NCBI GenBank assembly: GCA_014584395.1 | Contig: JACTMY010000018.1 | Location: 218,342 to 282,341 of the forward strand | Origin: Planctomycetota bacterium | GTDB lineage: Bacteria; Planctomycetota; Planctomycetia; Gemmatales; HRBIN36 | DNA: 64,000 nucleotides | Direction: 5' to 3' | In this document: positions 1 through 7,469 of the stretch, piece after piece | Layout of the letters: each line of letters opens with the position of its first letter | Position numbering within the stretch: position 1 is the stretch's first letter | Program-made: the position numbers and the translations under genes | The notes under the pieces: generated by a model | Databases searched by the model: none | Told to the model about the DNA's origin: nothing | Seen by the model: the letters and a program-made list of their open reading frames with translations, nothing else

Positions 1-863
1 AAGGCTTCGACGCCCGTCGGCCCGCCGCCAAAGACGCCGATCAGCGTCTCCAGGTAGCGGCGATCCTGCTTGTCCAATCCCGCTGCGTCGACCTCCGCTT
101 TCGCCAATGCCGCGCGGGTCACGTCCAGGGTCAACGCACCGTCCGACTCGCTGGCGGCGAAATGGCGGGCCCACCAGAGCCGGGCGATGGCGATGCGGGG
201 CGTGCCGCGACTGCGCTGGGCCAATTCCAAAGCCGCCTCGGGTCGAATCGAAGTCCGCAGCTTCCCCGCGTTGATCGTGACGATTTGCGCCAATTCATCC
301 GGCTGATAGAACTCCAAGTGTTCATGGTGTTTGAAGCGGTCGCGCATCGGACCGGTCAACATGCCGCTGCGCGTCGTGGCGCCGATCAACGTGAAACGAT
401 TCAGCTTCATCCAGACGGTGCGGGCGTTCAACCCCTCGCCGATGGGAATGCCGACGCGGAAATCTTCCATGGCCGAATAAAGGAACTCCTCCACGATCCG
501 GGGCGTGCGGTGGATTTCATCGATAAAGATAAAGGAACCTTCCTTGGCGTTGGTCAAGTAGGGCAGCAAATCGGCGGGCTTGGTCAGGGCGGGTCCGCTG
601 GTGATTTGGAGCGGTGCTCCCAGTTCGTTGGGGAGGACGGTGGCAAACGTGGTTTTCCCCAATCCGGGCGGACCATCGAACAACATGTGGCCCAACGGTT
701 CCTGCAGCTTGCGACAAGCGTTGATGGCGATCTGCAACCTTTCCACGACCGGCTTTTGTCCGATGACCTCGCGCAGCCAGCGGGGGCGCAAAGCCGCTTC
801 TTCACGGCGCGTCTCCTCCGCCGCCTCCACCGAGCCTCCCTTGACGATCGTTTCCCTGGTCAT
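1..863 (-). CDS. ruvB: Holliday junction branch migration ATPase RuvB (C-terminus cut by window edge)
   Basis: Motor ATPase of the RuvABC resolvasome: it forms a hexamer that pumps DNA through RuvA-bound Holliday junctions. The frame is open from an ATG at 863 to the window edge, giving about 287 residues; the last part of the winged-helix domain lies outside. Visible signatures are Walker A GPPGLGKT at residues 64-71, Walker B IDEIH at 114-118, sensor GATTR at 161-165 and the arginine finger in GPMRDRF near residue 174. The visible C-terminal stretch DKQDRRYLETLIGVFGGGP is the RuvB winged-helix signature. An in-frame ATG at 875 would add four residues. The N-terminal extension before the conserved LRPRWLREVIGQ region is short. 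ruvA and ruvC are not in view. Identity is very secure. Confidence 0.95.
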   Translation of the reverse strand, partial: MTRETIVKGGSVEAAEETRREEAALRPRWLREVIGQKPVVERLQIAINACRKLQEPLGHMLFDGPPGLGKTTFATVLPNELGAPLQITSGPALTKPADLLPYLTNAKEGSFIFIDEIHRTPRIVEEFLYSAMEDFRVGIPIGEGLNARTVWMKLNRFTLIGATTRSGMLTGPMRDRFKHHEHLEFYQPDELAQIVTINAGKLRTSIRPEAALELAQRSRGTPRIAIARLWWARHFAASESDGALTLDVTRAALAKAEVDAAGLDKQDRRYLETLIGVFGGGPTGVEA

Positions 864-989
864 GCGTGCTTCCATTCTGGACGCTTCATCGCCCGACGCT
901 TCTTGTTCAGGCTCGAGCCACGCCGTGCCGCCGATGCGCGGCCACTGTACCCTAAAATACCAAGGCGCCGCGCCTGGGGCAAACCTCGA

Positions 990-2270
990 TCAAAGTCCCC
1001 AGGGTTGTCGATACCGCCGACGCAATTTCTGGTTGGCCGCTTCATCGTTCATGAATTGCTCCGCATGGCCATTCCAGTACAACTTGCGCCCCATGGCCAG
1101 GGCGATGTTGCCCAGGTGGCATACCGTGGTCAAGCGATGGCCGTAATCGAAGGATGCCGAGCACGGCTTGTTGTTCTTGATGCCATCGAGCCATTCTCGA
1201 TGATGGCCGGGCGAGCGGGGGATCGGGTCCTCGATCTTGGGCGTCATCGCCTTGCCCTGGTGATCCACCAATTTCATGCTGCCATAATCCGCGAGGAGCG
1301 TGCCATGGGTGCCATGAAACTGCACGCCCAAGCCCCGGCCCTCTCGGCCCTGAGGCGACAGCATCGTGTGGGACCAGGTCATGACGAATCCCGGATATTC
1401 GTACAGCACTTCCATGGTGGTGGGTGTTTCGGTGTTGTCGTCGGCGTGGACTTTGCCTCCCGCCGCGGCGACGCTCATGGGCGCCTCGACGTTCATCGCC
1501 CAGTGGACTAGGTCAAGGACGTGGCATCCCATGTCGCCGAGCAAGCCGCCGCCAAAATCCCAGAACCAGCGCCAATGGAACAGAAAGCGATTGGGATTGA
1601 AGGGCTGCTTGGGCGCCGGACCCACGAAAAAGTCCCAATCCAACCCCTCCGGCACGGGAGCGTTTGCGGGGTGGCCAATGCCCAAGGGAGGCCGCGACAC
1701 CCAGACGTGCACTTTGTGAATCGTTCCCAGGATGCCGGAGCGAACCACGTCCACGACGCGGTGGTAATTTTCCCCCGCGTGAATCTGGATGCCCATTTGC
1801 GTGATGCGTTCGTGCTTTCGAGCCGCCTGCACGAGGGCTTGGCCCTCGGCCACGTTATGAGTCAACGGCTTTTCGCAATAAACGTGTTTGCCCGCCTTGC
1901 AAGCCTCGATGGCGCACAGGCCATGCCAGTGATCTGGAGTGGAGATGACAACGGCGTCGATGTCCTTCCGTTCGAGCAGCTTGCGAAAATCCGTTTCGAT
2001 CTCCGCCTTGCCCTTGGTGCGTTCCCGGGCGCGCTCAGCATGAGGGCGATAGACGTCGCACACGGCCCGGACTTCCACGTCGGGCTGGCTCATCATGGCC
2101 TGCATCGTGCCCGACCCCATGCCGCCGATGCCGATGAAACCCAATCCCAACCGCTCATTGGCGGAGGCCTTGGGCAACTCTTTCCCCGAGAGCAGCGCCG
2201 TGGCCGCGGGCAGCCCCGCGGCGGCCAGGAGATTCATTTTCAAAAAATCGCGGCGGGGCATTGGCCACAT
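990..2270 (-). CDS. Gfo/Idh/MocA family oxidoreductase with Tat-type leader
   Basis: NAD(P)-dependent sugar-type oxidoreductase of 426 residues. A twin-arginine leader RRDFLK sits at residues 6-11 followed by a hydrophobic Ala/Leu stretch, so export to the periplasm with cofactor already bound is likely. The Rossmann motif GIGGMG is at about 47-52, DHWH at 113-116 and the catalytic-lysine motif EKP at 133-135. The DHWH variant and Tat leader are common in the many planctomycete paralogues of this family, whose substrates are mostly unknown. The C-terminal half carries the usual alpha/beta domain ending in the region RRRYRQPW. It is transcribed alone after the aldehyde dehydrogenase with a strong hairpin between them. 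The start at 2270 has only a weak GAGAT ribosome site; an ATG at 2261 is also possible. The exact substrate cannot be assigned. Confidence 0.9.
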   Translation of the reverse strand: MWPMPRRDFLKMNLLAAAGLPAATALLSGKELPKASANERLGLGFIGIGGMGSGTMQAMMSQPDVEVRAVCDVYRPHAERARERTKGKAEIETDFRKLLERKDIDAVVISTPDHWHGLCAIEACKAGKHVYCEKPLTHNVAEGQALVQAARKHERITQMGIQIHAGENYHRVVDVVRSGILGTIHKVHVWVSRPPLGIGHPANAPVPEGLDWDFFVGPAPKQPFNPNRFLFHWRWFWDFGGGLLGDMGCHVLDLVHWAMNVEAPMSVAAAGGKVHADDNTETPTTMEVLYEYPGFVMTWSHTMLSPQGREGRGLGVQFHGTHGTLLADYGSMKLVDHQGKAMTPKIEDPIPRSPGHHREWLDGIKNNKPCSASFDYGHRLTTVCHLGNIALAMGRKLYWNGHAEQFMNDEAANQKLRRRYRQPWGL

Positions 2271-2346
2271 GTCGATCTCGCTTTGCAGAAATGGAAAGAA
2301 ACTACAGGTGTTAATGATGGAGGGTATCGCACTGGAGTGGAATCAA

Positions 2347-2379
2347 CAAGGCGGGTCGGCCCGAATGCGACCCGCCTTG
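2347..2379 (-). terminator. Hairpin downstream of the aldehyde dehydrogenase gene
   Basis: Perfect 12-bp inverted repeat CAAGGCGGGTCG / CGACCCGCCTTG with a 9-nt loop, lying 22 bases past the stop of the aldehyde dehydrogenase gene read on the minus strand. The bases after the stem on that strand (TTGATTCC) are only weakly T-rich, so termination efficiency is uncertain, but stem strength and position fit a terminator. Confidence 0.55.
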
Positions 2380-2401
2380 CTGGTCAAGGTTGAGGATGAG
2401 T

Positions 2402-3886
2402 CTAACTCAAGCTGATAACTACAGTCTTGGTTTCCGTGTAGGCGTCCAGCCCTTTCGCCCCCAGCTCGCGTCCCTGGCCGGACATCTTGTAGCCGCCGAA
2501 CGGCGCCGCCGCGTCAAAGGCATCATAGCAGTTCACCCACACCGTCCCCGCACGAACTTCGTCGGCGATGCGATGCGCTTTCTTGATGTCCTGAGTCCAA
2601 ACGGCCGCCGCCAAGCCGTAAAAGGTGTTGTTGGCCCGGTGGATGACTTCGTCGATGTTCTTGAAGGGCAGAATCGACAGCACGGGGCCGAAGATCTCCT
2701 CGCGCGCGATCTCCATTTCATCCTTGACGCCGGTGAAGATGGTCGGCTCAATGAAGTAGCCTCGGGTGCCGAAGCGCTGGCCGCCCACGACGCAACTGGC
2801 CCCCGCCTTTTTGCCCTTGTCGATGTAGGACATGATCTTGTCAAACTGGGCCTGGTCGACTTGCGGACCTTGCTCGGTGTTGGGATCAAATGGATCCCCG
2901 ACCTTGCGTTGTGCCGCCTTGCCCTTGAGCATGTCGACGACCCGGTCGTGGACCTTTTCCTCGACGAACAAACGGCTGCCCGCGCAGCAGCATTGTCCTT
3001 GGTTCAAGTAGATGCCGAAGAAAGCCCCTGCCGTGGCAGCGTCAAGGTCGGCGTCGGCGAAAACGATGTTGGGCGACTTGCCGCCCAATTCGAAGGTCAA
3101 CCGTTTGAGCGTGGGGGAGGCGTCCCGCATGATCATCTGGGCCGTCTCATGATGGCCGGTGAAGGCGATCTTGTCCACGCCAGGGTGCTTGACGAGCGCT
3201 GCCCCCGTATCACCGAAGCCGGGCACAATGTTGATGACGCCGTCGGGAAAACCCGCTTCCTGGGCCAGTTCGCCCAGGCGCAGGGCCGTCAATGGTGTTT
3301 GCTCGGCGGGTTTGAGGACAATCGTGCAGCCGGCGGCAAGGGCCGGCCCCCATTTCCAGGCCACCATGAGCAGCGGGAAATTCCAGGGGATGATCTGCCC
3401 GACCACGCCTACGGGTTCGCGCTTGGTGTAACAGAAATGGCGGCCTCGAACCGGTATGACTTCCCCTTGAATCTTGTCCGCCCAACCGGCGTAATAACGC
3501 AGGCAGTCGATCACCAAAGGCAAGTCGCCCGCCTTGGCTTCACGCACCGGCTTGCCATTGTCCAGCACTTCTAGAGCGACTAACTCCTCGAAATTCTTCT
3601 CTACCAGATCCGCTAAACGATGGATCAAGCGCCCGCGGTCCCGGGCGTCCATCTTCCGCCACGGCCCCTCGTAGAAAGCCCTCGTGGCCGCGTCCACGGC
3701 CAGGTCGATATCTTCCTTGGCCCCCTGGGCCACTTCGGCGATCACTTCCTCTGTAGCCGGGTTCACGGTTTTGAAAGTTTGCCCGCTGATGCTATCGAGC
3801 CATTTGCCCCCGATCAGCATTTTCGTTTGGCGTACTTTGATGGGTAGGGATGAGCTTTTCGCCTTGGGTTCCTTGGTCGTGGACAT
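2402..3886 (-). CDS. NAD(P)+-dependent aldehyde dehydrogenase (ALDH1/2-like)
   Basis: Oxidises an aldehyde to a carboxylate with NAD(P)+. The 494-residue length is typical for the class. The catalytic segment [11 protein letters not shown] around residue 300 matches the mammalian ALDH2 active site, with the middle Cys (about 300) as nucleophile; the general-base Glu is in FELGGKSP at about 266, and the nucleotide-fold segments IIPWNFPL and AFTG are present. Start: the ATG at 3886 has AAGGAG eight bases upstream, whereas the GTG at 3895 lies directly against that site, so 3886 is preferred. No neighbouring gene fixes the substrate; betaine aldehyde, retinal-type and general aliphatic aldehydes all remain possible. 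Single gene, with a hairpin after its stop. Confidence 0.93.
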   Translation of the reverse strand: MSTTKEPKAKSSSLPIKVRQTKMLIGGKWLDSISGQTFKTVNPATEEVIAEVAQGAKEDIDLAVDAATRAFYEGPWRKMDARDRGRLIHRLADLVEKNFEELVALEVLDNGKPVREAKAGDLPLVIDCLRYYAGWADKIQGEVIPVRGRHFCYTKREPVGVVGQIIPWNFPLLMVAWKWGPALAAGCTIVLKPAEQTPLTALRLGELAQEAGFPDGVINIVPGFGDTGAALVKHPGVDKIAFTGHHETAQMIMRDASPTLKRLTFELGGKSPNIVFADADLDAATAGAFFGIYLNQGQCCCAGSRLFVEEKVHDRVVDMLKGKAAQRKVGDPFDPNTEQGPQVDQAQFDKIMSYIDKGKKAGASCVVGGQRFGTRGYFIEPTIFTGVKDEMEIAREEIFGPVLSILPFKNIDEVIHRANNTFYGLAAAVWTQDIKKAHRIADEVRAGTVWVNCYDAFDAAAPFGGYKMSGQGRELGAKGLDAYTETKTVVISLS

Positions 3887-4103
3887 GAGGATCACTCCTT
3901 TTGCTGGTCATGTGCGAGTACGTGCCGATTCGATAACCATAGTAACGCCCAGGAGCGGCGTTGCCAGCAAAATCCCAAGCGATTCAGCCTGGGTTGGATC
4001 AATGGCGAATGAAAAGCGGGAAGGATTCCCATGGATCAATGGAGCGATTGCCGCATGGCGGCCATGGTCCATGCGACTTACTTCCACATCGAACAGGTGT
4101 TGA

Positions 4104-6098
4104 TTATTTTTTCAGAGAGGTCGCCGCCGGCTGCAGCCGCTTTTGACATTCCTTGCGCAAAGCGTCCACGCCGACCTTCCACACATTGATGGATTTTGTG
4201 GAGGCCATGGCGTCATACCGGTCCAGCCAGGATTGGGCCGAATACCAAAGCACTTCGGGTTTGGGCGTGCCTTCGGGCCAGGGTTGATTCTGTTTCTTGA
4301 GCCGCTCCGCTTGCAACTCAGCCCGATAGGCCAAATCCATCTTGGCCAAAGCCATGAAGTAGGTCAATAATCCGCGGTATTCCGGCAAGGCCCAGCGGAT
4401 GGCCATGGTGCGCAGCGGCATCTGCGATTCCTTCCACATCATCTCCAGGCGATGCACTTCCTCGGCCAGCTTGCCCTCCAAGGCTCGGCGGTCGGCGTCG
4501 CTCGCTTGTTGAACCTCTTGCAACAATTGCTTAACCTTCCGCGACGCCTCGGTCAAACGAACGGGCCAATTGCCGCGGCTGCCGCTCAAGTACGGAACAT
4601 ATTCGAACTCGCGGCTCACTTCCGTGTCCAGCATGCGGTCGATGCGATCCTCTTGCCGAACGATGCGCTGGATCGCTTCCTCCGCTCGGCCGCGCACAAG
4701 CAAGTCGCGCACCCCGCCCGGCTCCAGCCGAACATAGACGAACAGATCGTCAAAGTCGGCAAACAGTCTGGCCCGATCGCGGGGCGTGGACAGTTGATTG
4801 GCCAATTCGAGCATGTAATTGGGGAGCAAGCGCCGGGGCACAATCATGTCGCGGAGCCGCATGTCCTGGTTCGGGTTTTCGACGTATTGATGCAGTACCA
4901 GGATGGGATAGCCGGGAGATCCGACCTTGGTCCAAGGTACGATCGGCAGGCCAAGCTGAGCGTCGGTCAGATGCTTCAGACGACCGATCAGATCCTGATG
5001 CAAGATCACGGGATTGTCTTCGAGCACGTTTTCCAGCCACAGCATCCGCGGTTCGAGCGCGGGCAAATTGAAGTGGATCAATCCCTCGGCTTTCTCCAAT
5101 TGCCCCGGCAGCACGGGGTCGTCCAGCCCCTGGTACAATGCTTGGAGCCATTGCGGGTTTTGTTTGAGCTGTTTCCACGTGGCGATGCCCTGGCCATCTT
5201 GGCCGGGAATGGGCAGCCCCAGCCGCAGGTCGAACAAGTACAATTCGCCGCCGATCAGCACCCCCGCGGCCCAGGGAACGGAACGAATCGACTTGCCGCC
5301 TGTCTCATCGACGATCTCCACTTGCCGCGTCACGGCACAAGCATCGAGCTTGAAGCGGTTGATGCTGTCCCTCAGACTCGCTTCTTCCTTGGCCAAGGCT
5401 TGCAGGCGCGTCTCATCGGTGAGGGTCGACATTTGCTGGGCCAATTCGACCAAGCGCCGCTCCTCGGCCCGGAAGAGATTCAGTTGTTCCATCAAGCACA
5501 GGAACACGCGCAGCCGCTCTTCCGTGTCGCCTGAGCCGCGCCGCAGAATTTCCTGAGCGGGCCAGGCGTCGGTCCCGGGGAGCCGAGCCGTGTGTTGGAC
5601 ATGTCGCATAGCCCAGCCAAAGGCATGGCGGGCGAGCAGCAGGTTGTACTCATGCCAGGCCGCAACATCGTTCTTGGGCGGTTGATCGCCCACGTCGGCG
5701 ACGAGGGTTCGCGCGGCGTCCCGGAAAAGAAAACTGGCGTCAAGATAATGGGCATCGACAATGTCAAAGGAGCGCCCTTCAAGGGAGCTGATTCTCTTGA
5801 GCCGATCCGCCACCCCGCGCAGCAGATTCTGATTGAGCAGGGCCAATTCCCCTTCGCTGAGCTTGAAGGTCTGGTCCGCCATGGCCTGATCCATGTAGAT
5901 GTTCAGTTGCTGGACGGCGTTGCGATAGGCGTTAACGCTAGGCCGCACCTCGCGCAAGGAAGCCTTTACGTTTTCCAGCAAGGATTGCGGGGATTGGGCT
6001 CGGGAGGTGCGTTCGATGTCGTTTTCAGGCGCATTGCAGCCCGTCGCGAATCCGCTGACTAAGAGAATGAAACACCCAAGGAATAAACATCGTCGCAT
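4104..6098 (-). CDS. Large hypothetical lipoprotein, function unknown
   Basis: A 664-residue protein whose N-terminus is a lipoprotein signal: positive MRR, a hydrophobic run, then the lipobox-like FATGC with the Cys at about residue 21. The rest is hydrophilic, helical in character and rich in Leu, Arg, Gln and Glu, with several segments of coiled-coil type (for example the stretch containing EVQQASDADRRALEGKLAEEV). I recognise no catalytic motif and no family. It lies 28 bases upstream of kdsA on the same strand (this gene is read first, then kdsA begins far downstream at lower coordinates is not the case: kdsA is the gene transcribed before it, ending 28 bases before this start). The pair may therefore be co-transcribed, kdsA first. 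An outer- or inner-membrane-anchored periplasmic role is inferred from the lipobox only. Confidence 0.7.
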   Translation of the reverse strand: MRRCLFLGCFILLVSGFATGCNAPENDIERTSRAQSPQSLLENVKASLREVRPSVNAYRNAVQQLNIYMDQAMADQTFKLSEGELALLNQNLLRGVADRLKRISSLEGRSFDIVDAHYLDASFLFRDAARTLVADVGDQPPKNDVAAWHEYNLLLARHAFGWAMRHVQHTARLPGTDAWPAQEILRRGSGDTEERLRVFLCLMEQLNLFRAEERRLVELAQQMSTLTDETRLQALAKEEASLRDSINRFKLDACAVTRQVEIVDETGGKSIRSVPWAAGVLIGGELYLFDLRLGLPIPGQDGQGIATWKQLKQNPQWLQALYQGLDDPVLPGQLEKAEGLIHFNLPALEPRMLWLENVLEDNPVILHQDLIGRLKHLTDAQLGLPIVPWTKVGSPGYPILVLHQYVENPNQDMRLRDMIVPRRLLPNYMLELANQLSTPRDRARLFADFDDLFVYVRLEPGGVRDLLVRGRAEEAIQRIVRQEDRIDRMLDTEVSREFEYVPYLSGSRGNWPVRLTEASRKVKQLLQEVQQASDADRRALEGKLAEEVHRLEMMWKESQMPLRTMAIRWALPEYRGLLTYFMALAKMDLAYRAELQAERLKKQNQPWPEGTPKPEVLWYSAQSWLDRYDAMASTKSINVWKVGVDALRKECQKRLQPAATSLKK

Positions 6099-6126
6099 GT
6101 GGCATACTCGCTGATGTCAAAATCGA

Positions 6127-6981
6127 TTACGACTTAACGCTTGGGGAATCCGCCAGGACCGATCGCAGCCGCAGGCAAGTTTCCGCCAGTGCGGGAAAAT
6201 CCGCCAGGGCCAGCATGTTGGGGCCATCGCTCAAGGCCGCGTCCGGCTCGGGATGCACTTCCATGAAGAGCGCGTCCACCCCTGCGGCCACGGCGGCCCG
6301 AGCCAGATAGGGAACCAATCGGCGGTCGCCGCTGGACTTATCGCCGGCTCCCGCGGGAAGCTGCACCGTGTGCGTCGCATCAAACACCACCGGAGCGAAT
6401 TGTCTCATGATGGGCAGCGAGCGGAAGTCGCACACCAGGTTGCCGTAGCCGAAGGTGGTGCCGCGCTCCGTTAAGAGGACGCGATGGTTGTCCACCTCGG
6501 CCAATTTGCTCACAACCAGCCTCATCTCTTGGGGCGACATGAATTGCCCTTTTTTGACGTTAATGGCCCGCTGCGTCCGGCCGGCCGCCTGGAGCAGATC
6601 GGTTTGCCTGGCCAAGAAAGCGGGTATTTGCAACAGATCGCATACCTCGCCCACGGGGGCGGCCTGATGCGTTTCGTGAATGTCCGTCGTAATGGGCAAT
6701 CCCGTAGCCTGCTTGACCGCGGCCAAGGTCTTCAACCCCTGCTCCAACCCCGGCCCGCGGAAGGACTTGGAGGAACTGCGATTCGCCTTGTCAAAGGAGG
6801 CCTTGAACACCAGCGCCAGATTCATTTTCCGGCCGATTTCGGCCAAAGACTCCGCGATGGCCAACGTCCCCGCATGGGACTCCATCACGCAAGGTCCAAC
6901 GATAAACAGGAGCGGCTCTCCCGGACCACAACGGAGGCGGTCGCCAATGGGGACGGTTTGGGTGGTGACTGGGAACGACAT
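6127..6981 (-). CDS. kdsA: 3-deoxy-8-phosphooctulonate synthase (Kdo-8-P synthase)
   Basis: Condenses phosphoenolpyruvate with arabinose 5-phosphate to give Kdo 8-phosphate, the first committed step to the Kdo of lipopolysaccharide. The 284-residue protein has the family N-terminal signature GPCVMES at about residues 30-36, the substrate-binding segment [11 protein letters not shown] at about 60-70, the [10 protein letters not shown] motif, and the C-terminal TIM-barrel segments [10 protein letters not shown] and MEVHPEP. A GAGG ribosome site precedes the ATG at 6981. Its presence, together with the heptose-kinase-like gene near 56-57 kb, argues that this organism makes a Kdo/heptose-type LPS or related glycan. 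The downstream lipoprotein gene starts 28 bases after its stop, so co-transcription is likely. Assignment is secure. Confidence 0.95.
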   Translation of the reverse strand: MSFPVTTQTVPIGDRLRCGPGEPLLFIVGPCVMESHAGTLAIAESLAEIGRKMNLALVFKASFDKANRSSSKSFRGPGLEQGLKTLAAVKQATGLPITTDIHETHQAAPVGEVCDLLQIPAFLARQTDLLQAAGRTQRAINVKKGQFMSPQEMRLVVSKLAEVDNHRVLLTERGTTFGYGNLVCDFRSLPIMRQFAPVVFDATHTVQLPAGAGDKSSGDRRLVPYLARAAVAAGVDALFMEVHPEPDAALSDGPNMLALADFPALAETCLRLRSVLADSPSVKS

Positions 6982-7469
6982 CCTGACCTCACTCCGACGG
7001 CATCCTCTTCCGTTTTACGCCCGCCATGGTTCCGAGGTTTAGTTTTTCGAGCCCTGGGTGCAAGTTTGTTTGACGCAAGCGTTTGCTGGTCAAAGCTCGC
7101 TTTCACGAGGCTATGTTACTTGAGGGACCTTCGATGGCCAAGGGAACCCGGGACTTCCCTGATGACTTTCAGGCCGTTGAGGCTGTTTTCTTCAGGGTGC
7201 TTTCGTCAGCGGCGGGTCATTTCATCGCGATGAATCAACTTTTTGGCCGCGAGCCTCGTCTTACTCATAAGCGGCACTTTCACCTCCCCGCGACCCTGTC
7301 CCATATCCTTGGCACTTTGTGACGGGCTGGCTTCGAATTTTCCACAGGTCCTACGACAATTGGGCGTTGCATCAACTTTGAGATTGTTTAAGATAGATGA
7401 ATAGGCGAAATCCAGGAAACCACGCGACCCAGCGATCCATTTTTCCCAGCGAATGCGGAGACGTTTGCC
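6982..7469. other. Intergenic region between divergent kdsA and the DUF1559-like gene
   Basis: A 488-base gap between divergently transcribed genes, expected to hold promoters for both directions. I see no convincing gene. The small plus-strand frame from 7083 has poor composition and no family match. A weak promoter-like pair (TTGCAT, 17 bases, AAGATA) lies near 7366-7394 ahead of the plus-strand gene, but the -10 element is poor. Confidence 0.5.

Noticed and set aside
162-1511. A 449-codon open frame on the plus strand across ruvB and the Gfo/Idh gene
   Set aside because: Antisense to two clearly conserved genes and with no family features; a by-product of GC-rich codon usage.
7083-7322. 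Small plus-strand frame containing KGTRDF, similar to the start of histidyl-tRNA synthetase
   Set aside because: Only six residues match and the following sequence does not; most likely chance, not a hisS remnant.
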